Shown here: in pieces, positions 58,905 through 64,000 of the stretch | How positions within the stretch are numbered: position 1 is the stretch's first letter | Layout: each line of letters starts with the position of its first letter | Assembly: GCA_963678705.1 (NCBI GenBank) | Contig: OY783205.1 | Coordinates: 13,516,001-13,580,000, forward strand | Length of the DNA stretch: 64,000 bases | Origin: Panorpa germanica | Lineage: Eukaryota > Arthropoda > Insecta > Mecoptera > Panorpidae | Direction of reading: 5' to 3' | Position numbers and translations under genes: made by a program | Notes under the pieces: generated by a model | Database searches by the model: none | What the model was told of the DNA's origin: nothing | The model's input: the letters and a program-made list of their open reading frames with translations, nothing else

Positions 58905-59454
58905 CATCTACGTTTGGTAACACTAACTAAAGTACCGGTAGTACTTCGTAATAGCACAAGTGATAAAGCCCTTATTTACCCGGGCGTTGGACTGGACGGT
59001 AAGCTCTGAGAACCTCGTACTGATACGACATATTTGATACACGTTATTAAAATATATACTTAGTAAATATAATCTTTAATTCATCTCTGCAAGATTAATC
59101 CCAACACACCTTAATAATATTTGGCATTTACACATAAATAACAAAATGCAACAAACTCGTACTGGTAGAAATGTTTCAGAGAGCATACGTATAACATTAG
59201 TAAATTCCATTTAAGAAAAGGTTGTCTATCAAATCTCTGGAATGTAGTAATGGCAACCTTATGGTAACCTTGGAATTTCAAGAATCTGAAAACATATTTT
59301 TTTATGTTATTATAAAAATTAACTGACTAAAAGTAAATTCATAGCCTCTGTAAGTGATAAGTGATACAAAACTGCCCATAAGGAACAAGTATTTCACTAA
59401 ATTTGATAAATGCGTGCCGGAGCCATCTACAATTGTCTATTGTTATTGTTACTG
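58905..59454. other. Unassigned DNA between the hAT end and the right arm
   Basis: No coding region recognised. Contains CAACCTTATGGTAACCTTGG near 59250. Confidence 0.5.
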
Positions 59455-60145
59455 AGAAAATCAACATTTGCCATGTGTGCTATAAACCCTTTTTGTCCTA
59501 TTTAAATATATGGTATTTATACTATATTATTATTATTATTTATGTTTTTTAATTTTTTTTCGTACACATTGTAAACTAATTATTTAAATAGAAGACAATA
59601 TTAAATCCAATAAGTGTATAGTCTTTTGCGCGAATGTCAGTTTTCGAACTATTTGCTGTAAATTTTCGCTAACTTCAGCGACATTATTTTTATTTAATAC
59701 TTTCTTGTACATGTTTATATACAAATTTATTCATTTATAATTTTAATTTTAAAATTACTTTACTTGCATATTTTGAAATATGAATTACTTTGTATGAAGT
59801 AGCTCATAATTCACATTTAAGGATTTTGTAGAGTTGTGTGGGGTTAACGTAAGAGGAATGTAGCATATATGTAACATAAACGGTTACATAATATTGTCAC
59901 AAAATCATTGCAAAATACAAGACTTTCCTGTTAAATTTTGCACGTAAGTAATGTTGCCGGTCTGATAAGTTTTATTAAATTCAAGGTTATTTTTTTTATT
60001 CTTTTAAATATTTTAAAGCAATTATGATCATTATGCACTAAAATAAAAAAACTGCTTCATAACATTTTTAATATCTACGCGATCCTGTTTTTTTACGAGT
60101 AATTGTTTAGTTTATTATTCTTTTATTATTATTATTAAAATAATT
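59455..60145 (-). repeat. Right arm of the large inverted repeat
   Basis: Reverse complement of 56525-57268 with small indels. Outside it the sequence continues as the inverted unit G, so the symmetry goes beyond any transposon terminus. Confidence 0.88.
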
Positions 60146-60492
60146 TAATGTAGTTATGTTTGTTATAATACTATGCTCTAAAATAAAGAACATTAAATTT
60201 CAATTATTAACGATTTTCTGGCATTTATGCAATTTTATTTAAATTCAAAGACCTTTTTTTCTAAAACTAAGATTTTTGTTTTTTTTTTTTAAATGACATA
60301 TTCTTTCTTACGAAATTTTCCTTTCTTATTTCAAAAATGATAATAATTTAGTATCTGAGGGTCCACCAGATATCAATTTGTGTGAAAGGGTTTTAAAAAT
60401 AAAATAACTAAACCAACATTTATTGTATTACATATAAATTTTTTTATTAGAAATTACACATTTTTATTTAATGAACATGGCGAAAAGTATTG

Positions 60493-60683
60493 CATCATAT
60501 CCATGTCTTACTCATGTATCCTTACAACACTAAAATTTCCATTCGGTTGGACTTGAAAATAATAAGGTCCTGCGCCAACTTGTCTTAGATATCACCGTCC
60601 TTCGGCACATTGGACAGCTGTTTTTCTCCATGATCCACTTTTCAATACAGTCTCTGTGAAAATTGTGATTGCATGATATTCGC
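60493..60683 (-). pseudogene. RING-H2 copy G (inverted), exon 4
   Basis: Reverse-strand match to exon 4 with four T (frame correct at the RING). A change after the RING (GTGATATCTAAGACAAG for GTGATGTCAGGACCACAAG) shifts the tail, and the usual TAA is CAA. It is more diverged than the direct copies. Flanks 60200-60490 are its 3' flank. Confidence 0.85.
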
Positions 60684-60873
60684 CTAAAAACACAAATAAA
60701 AATTTAATTAGAAATTTGGTTGTGCATTAAAACAGAATTTATATAAAGCTGCACTGTACATTGATAAAGTTGGCTATGAAAACCTCAAGTATCCACTTAT
60801 TTTTATTCAATTCGGAATATTATAAGAGGACAACACATATACAAGGATAACACATTCAAAATTTTAATAGATA
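60684..60873 (-). other. Shortened intron 3 of RING copy G
   Basis: Reverse-strand intron sequence with an internal deletion near 60830, running into the mariner insertion site (TA, about 60872). Confidence 0.6.
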
Positions 60874-60877
60874 TTGC

Positions 60878-62079
60878 ACATGGGCTGAAAAGTCCCGGGC
60901 CTAACACATAGATGGCGCTAGTTTTATTGCAGTCACCTTTTTTGTCATTTTTGTTATTTTTAAAACAATGGATCTAAAACAATTTCGTGTTTTAATTTTA
61001 CACTGCTTCTTGATGGGAAAAAATACCGTTCAAGCAAAGCAATGGCTTGAAAAGTGGTATAGGGACTCGCTCCATCAGAAACAACAATAAAACGTTGGTT
61101 TGCTGACTTCAAACGTGGTCGTAGAGACACCGATGATGCAGAACGCAGTGGACGTCCAAATGAGGCAATAACACCAGAAAACATAAAAAAAATCCACAAA
61201 ATCGTTTTGAATGATCGAAAAGTGAGGTTGCGTGAGTTAGCTGACATCGTAAAGATATTAAAAGAACGTGTTGGCTTCATATTGCATGAGCATTTGACTA
61301 TGAGAAAGCTCTGTTCAAAGTGGGTGCCGCGTTTGCTTACTGTTGAGCAAAAACGAGAACGTGTTGATGATTCTGAGCAGTGTTTGGCCATGTTTAAACG
61401 TAACAAACCGGAATTTTTGCGTCGATATGTGACAATGGATGAAACATGGGTCCATCACTTCACTTCGGAATCAAAACGATCGTCATCTGAGTGGACAGCA
61501 ACTGGTGAACTTCGTCTAAAGCGCCCGAAAGCACAACAATCGGCTGGAAAGATTATGGCCTCGGTATTTTGGGATGTGCGTGGTGTAATATTCATCGACT
61601 ATCTTGAGAAAGGAAAAACCATTAACAGTAAATATTATATAGCGTTATTGGAGCGTTTGAAGGCCGAAATTGTAAAGAAACGACCGCATATGGCAAAGAA
61701 ATTTTTTTTGTTTCATCAAGACAACGCACCGTGTCACAAGTCAATCAAAACAATGTCAAAACTACATGAATTGAACTTCGAATTGCTCCCACATCCACCG
61801 TATTCGCCAGATTTGGCTCCCAGCGACTACTGCCTGTTCGCAGACCTGAAAAAAATGCTCGCCGGTAAGAAATTTCGCACGAATGAAGAGGTTATCGCTG
61901 AAACTGAGGCATATTTGGAGGCAAAAGATAAATCGTTCTACAAAAGTGGTATTGAAATGTTAAAGCGGCGCTGGAACGATTGCGTTGCTCTTGATGGAGA
62001 TTACGTTGATGAATAAAGCTAATTTTGAACCAAAAAAACTGTGTTTTCTTTGTTAGGCCCGGGACTTTTCAGCCCATGT
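60878..62079 (+). mobile_element. Mariner (Tc1/mariner) transposon
   Basis: Terminal inverted repeats of about 29 bp, opening CACATGGGCTGAAAAGTCCC and matched by the reverse complement ending at 62079, with TA on each side. Inserted in the third intron of inverted RING copy G. About 1.2 kb, a normal full length. Confidence 0.93.
60968..62016 (+). pseudogene. Mariner transposase with a single frameshift
   Basis: Start ATG 60968, stop TAA 62014-62016, 1049 nt, one base short of a multiple of three. The frame breaks near 61062 (TATAGGGACTCGCTCC). After it the reading continues without a stop through RWFADFKRGR, the helix-turn-helix region, the W-V-P-R-L-L linker, then the catalytic domain: VTMDETWVHHF (D1), FHQDNAPCHKS (D2) and YSPDLAPSDYCLF (D3), a DD34D triad, to YVDE. 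Expected family length about 345. The longest open piece (61207-62016) lacks the DNA-binding part. Confidence 0.92.
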
Positions 62080-62107
62080 GTTATATCTATCAATTTTTTA
62101 TATTTAA

Positions 62108-62447
62108 CTAGCTGTCCCGGCCACGCGTTGCTGTGCCTAACGTAGCGCCATCTATTGAATATTTACTCAATCTAGTCAACAGATTTCGATTTACTTAACA
62201 GAATATTTACTCAATCTAGTCAACAGATGTCGCCATCATCGTCGCCCGATGTCATATGTCATATACAGATAATTAATAGACAAATAATTAGCAATAAGAT
62301 AAATAAATTGAGATGTAAGCTATCCTATCTTTCAAGTTGGATCAAACTGGACACGGTGTACAAATTTGATTAAAATCGGTTAAGTAGTTTAGGAGTCCAT
62401 CGCGGAGAGATGAACGTGACACGTAATTTATATATATATTAAGATAA
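62108..62447 (+). mobile_element. SINE/RTE-like 3'-end fragment
   Basis: Opens CTAGCTGTCCCGGCCACGCG, later has AAATTTGATTAAAATCGGTT and AGTAGTTTAGGAGTCCATCG, and ends in a TATATATATTAAGATA tail. This resembles the widespread invertebrate RTE/SINE 3' ends. It lies between exon 3 and the mariner in inverted RING copy G. Contains a direct repeat of GAATATTTACTCAATCTAGT. Confidence 0.6.
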
Positions 62448-62524
62448 GTTAAACACGCCAATATACGTTTATTAACCAATATTCAATTCCCAACCAAATT
62501 TGGCCAGGAAGTGATGAGCCTGAC

Positions 62525-62749
62525 CTGATTTCCTCGTCTTTCTCATATACTCCAAGACAGATATGTTCTTCTATCTTCTTTGATTTCTCCTCCAGATGAA
62601 TCACTCTTCTCATATTTATAAGCCGGCAAAGTTTTATCTAGGGAGTCCATTACATATTCTTATGTATACAAGTTGGAACTACCATTTCCATCCCCTGATA
62701 TACGGAGGACTTTACCTTCCGTTAGAAGCATTAACCGTTCTCGTTCTTC
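62525..62749 (-). pseudogene. RING-H2 copy G (inverted), exon 3
   Basis: Reverse-strand exon 3 with intact splice edges, but a TAA stop replaces the CGA of Y-T-R-E-N and about nine extra bases lie just before the first zinc-ligand Cys codons. The opposite strand happens to be open (62596-62877); this is a shadow. Confidence 0.88.
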
Positions 62750-63045
62750 CTAAAAATATCATAAAAGGAATTGCAATAATCATTAAGAGTTTAAAAGCCA
62801 ATGCAAAAATACTAAATACATTTAAAATTTATAAAAATACACACCCTAAGGTTAACAGTACTCATTGTAGATTCTAACCTAAAAACAAAGATACCATAGG
62901 TTAGATACTATTCATGTTACAGCACGTTTCTTATCACAAACATACATAAGATTTGAATGAAGTTAATATAAAAACCAAGGATGCTTGTTGAATACTAAAA
63001 ACACGTGCAAATTTTTACGTGTAATTTATTATTTCACTTTAGATA
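62750..63045 (-). other. Intron 2, exon 2 and part of intron 1 of RING copy G
   Basis: Reverse-strand match through the ATG exon (about 62845-62875) and into intron 1, ending at about 63045, where the array ends. The promoter hairpin is not present. Confidence 0.75.
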
Positions 63046-63052
63046 GTATACT

Positions 63053-63439
63053 CGATACAAGTGTTGAATAGTCTTAAATTATCCTAAAATTTTCATGACA
63101 GTTAGTGGAGTAGGCCTACAGGGGAAACCACGGTAAAAAAAACGCGCCGAGTACACTACCTCACAGGTGGCAGGAAAATGTATGCATATCTCAGGAATGG
63201 TAACTCTTAGGGAAAAAATCATAAGAACTATTTTAGTAGAGAATTTTAAGATCTACAACTTTGGTATGAGATTTTTCTTTGATAAAACTTACCGTTTTCG
63301 AGAAAAATCAAAAAAACCTTAAATTTTGACCTTTGACCACGAATAACTTTTGAAGCACACATAGAATCGATGGGGATTTTTAAAACTTTATTTGTAATGG
63401 TAAACCCCAGCTCTCCACCAATATTTGGCTCTCCGGCAT
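63053..63439. other. Unique DNA beyond the array
   Basis: No similarity to the unit. TTTTCGAGAAAAATC is a short palindromic motif. No coding region recognised; it may be the 3' UTR of the Jockey-like fragment that follows. Confidence 0.45.
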
Positions 63440-64000
63440 TTTTTGTTATTTGACCACTATTTTTATGTTTAAATTGACCGGATCAATTACTTTTAGCCAT
63501 TTTTGACAGTGTTAAGTTTATAGATGGTAATCCTATGATCCATGGTGCGATGCTATTAAATATTATTGGAATTGTTCTTATGTTAGATAAGGAATGTTTG
63601 TCCTTGAGATTTTTTAATCTGATTAGAAGCGGTTTTTTGAGTTTCTATGGTATAGTGAGACATATTGTGGAGCTATTGTAATTCTGAAATTAATGTTTGT
63701 AGGATTCGAAATGACTGATGCATAATAATTTAGAGATAGTTGGTCTCGCCTATGTGAAGGCGGTAATTCTCCACTTATGGCATATAGGCTCTTTAGAGGA
63801 GATGTTATAAGTGCACCAGTGACTATTCTTAAACCTTAAAATTATAAATGCTGTCAATGAGTTTGAGAATGTTTTTATTTGCAGTTTGATATATAATTCC
63901 ACCATAATCTATTTTAGAGCGGATCAGAGTTTGAAAAATATGCATTAGTGTTTTCTGGTCACTTCCCCAATTGTTGCATGATATAACTTTCATAATGTTT
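63440..64000 (-). pseudogene. Jockey-like non-LTR retrotransposon, RT C-terminal fragment
   Basis: Minus-strand reading gives CNNWGSDQKTLMHIFQTLIR, SKIDYGGIIYQTANKNILKL, a frame change near 63835, then GLRIVTGALITSPLKSLYAI and SGELPP. This matches the C-terminal region of Jockey-type RT proteins (NWGSD...LIRSKLDYG...GALRTSP). It continues past the window edge. Confidence 0.8.

Larger units (their letters stand above)
1..63045. repeat. Tandem array of ~6.5-7 kb RING-gene units, terminated by an inverted unit
   Basis: The same series of blocks recurs: RING promoter, exons 1-4, 3' flank, BEL remnant, LTR-like tail, spacer with MITE, fossil palindrome. RING exon 4 recurs at 441, 8351, 18151, 33049, 38416 and 52576 on the plus strand and at about 60683 on the minus strand. 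Successive copies look nearly identical by eye apart from indels, which implies recent amplification or ongoing homogenisation. Units differ by large indels: promoter and exons 1-3 replaced in C, most of the BEL remnant lost in D, a chimeric join in E, and loss of the second half in F. The left edge lies outside the window. The right edge is at about 63045, where similarity to the unit stops. Confidence 0.93.

Noticed and set aside
1..64000. CRISPR array or bacterial operon
   Set aside because: The repeats are kilobase-scale units and retroelements; GT-AG introns and eukaryotic transposons rule out a prokaryotic reading. The 37-bp repeats at 43506 have no spacers.
1..64000. tRNA or rRNA genes
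   Set aside because: No cloverleaf with A/B boxes or rRNA-like block was seen; the only tRNA-like strings are primer-binding sites of the LTR elements.

Overview
This is AT-rich eukaryotic DNA, almost certainly from an arthropod and most likely an insect. The evidence is short GT-AG introns, BEL/Pao, Ty3/gypsy, PIF/Harbinger, hAT, mariner and Jockey-like elements, a DUF4806-like gene fragment, and a primer-binding site matching the 3' end of an insect-type tRNA-Tyr as I remember it. No prokaryotic feature is visible. The species cannot be named from sequence alone; a hymenopteran such as an ant is only a guess.

The backbone is a head-to-tail array of a unit of about 6.5-7 kb, present in at least six direct copies (here A-F) and ending in one inverted copy (G). 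Each full unit holds a small RING-H2 gene (TATA/initiator promoter, untranslated first exon, three coding exons, 149 codons), then a 5'-truncated dead BEL/Pao remnant (RT end, RNase H, integrase, LTR-like tail), then a non-coding spacer with a 254-bp MITE and a fossil palindrome. Positions: A 1-6.75 kb (5' end outside the window); B 6.75-13.93 kb; C 17.65-30.6 kb (interrupted); D 30.6-37.0 kb; E 37.0-50.97 kb (chimeric and interrupted); F 50.97-56.69 kb; G 59.99-63.05 kb on the minus strand. The RING reading frame is intact in B, D, E and F and broken in A, C and G. The standard one-frame reading of the last exon hides this: the true frame joins exon 3 to exon 4 through a split Arg codon and gives a canonical RING-H2.

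Later insertions are nested in the array. At 13.93-17.65 kb a 3.7-kb block with palindromic ends and a broken DUF4806-like gene replaces the RING promoter and first exons of unit C. At 19754-26466 a complete BEL/Pao retrotransposon (minus strand) has two 300-bp LTRs I read as identical, a 5-bp target duplication and an uninterrupted 1673-codon polyprotein. At 31060-31880 a solo LTR lies in intron 1 of RING copy D. At 41466-45126 is an internally deleted Ty3/gypsy-like element with 917-bp LTRs. At 46060-48986 is a complete PIF/Harbinger transposon with transposase and a Myb/SANT-like partner. At 56.5-60.15 kb a degenerate hAT element sits at the axis of a large inverted repeat. At 60.88-62.08 kb a mariner with one frameshift, and at about 62.1-62.45 kb a SINE/RTE-like fragment, interrupt the inverted RING copy. 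The right edge is a Jockey-like non-LTR fragment on the minus strand.

The genes do not form a pathway. The biology is array evolution: a small E3-ligase-like gene carried to high local copy number, with transposons, unequal exchange and inversion reshaping it. Because the copies give filled and empty sites, several insertions can be dated relative to one another.
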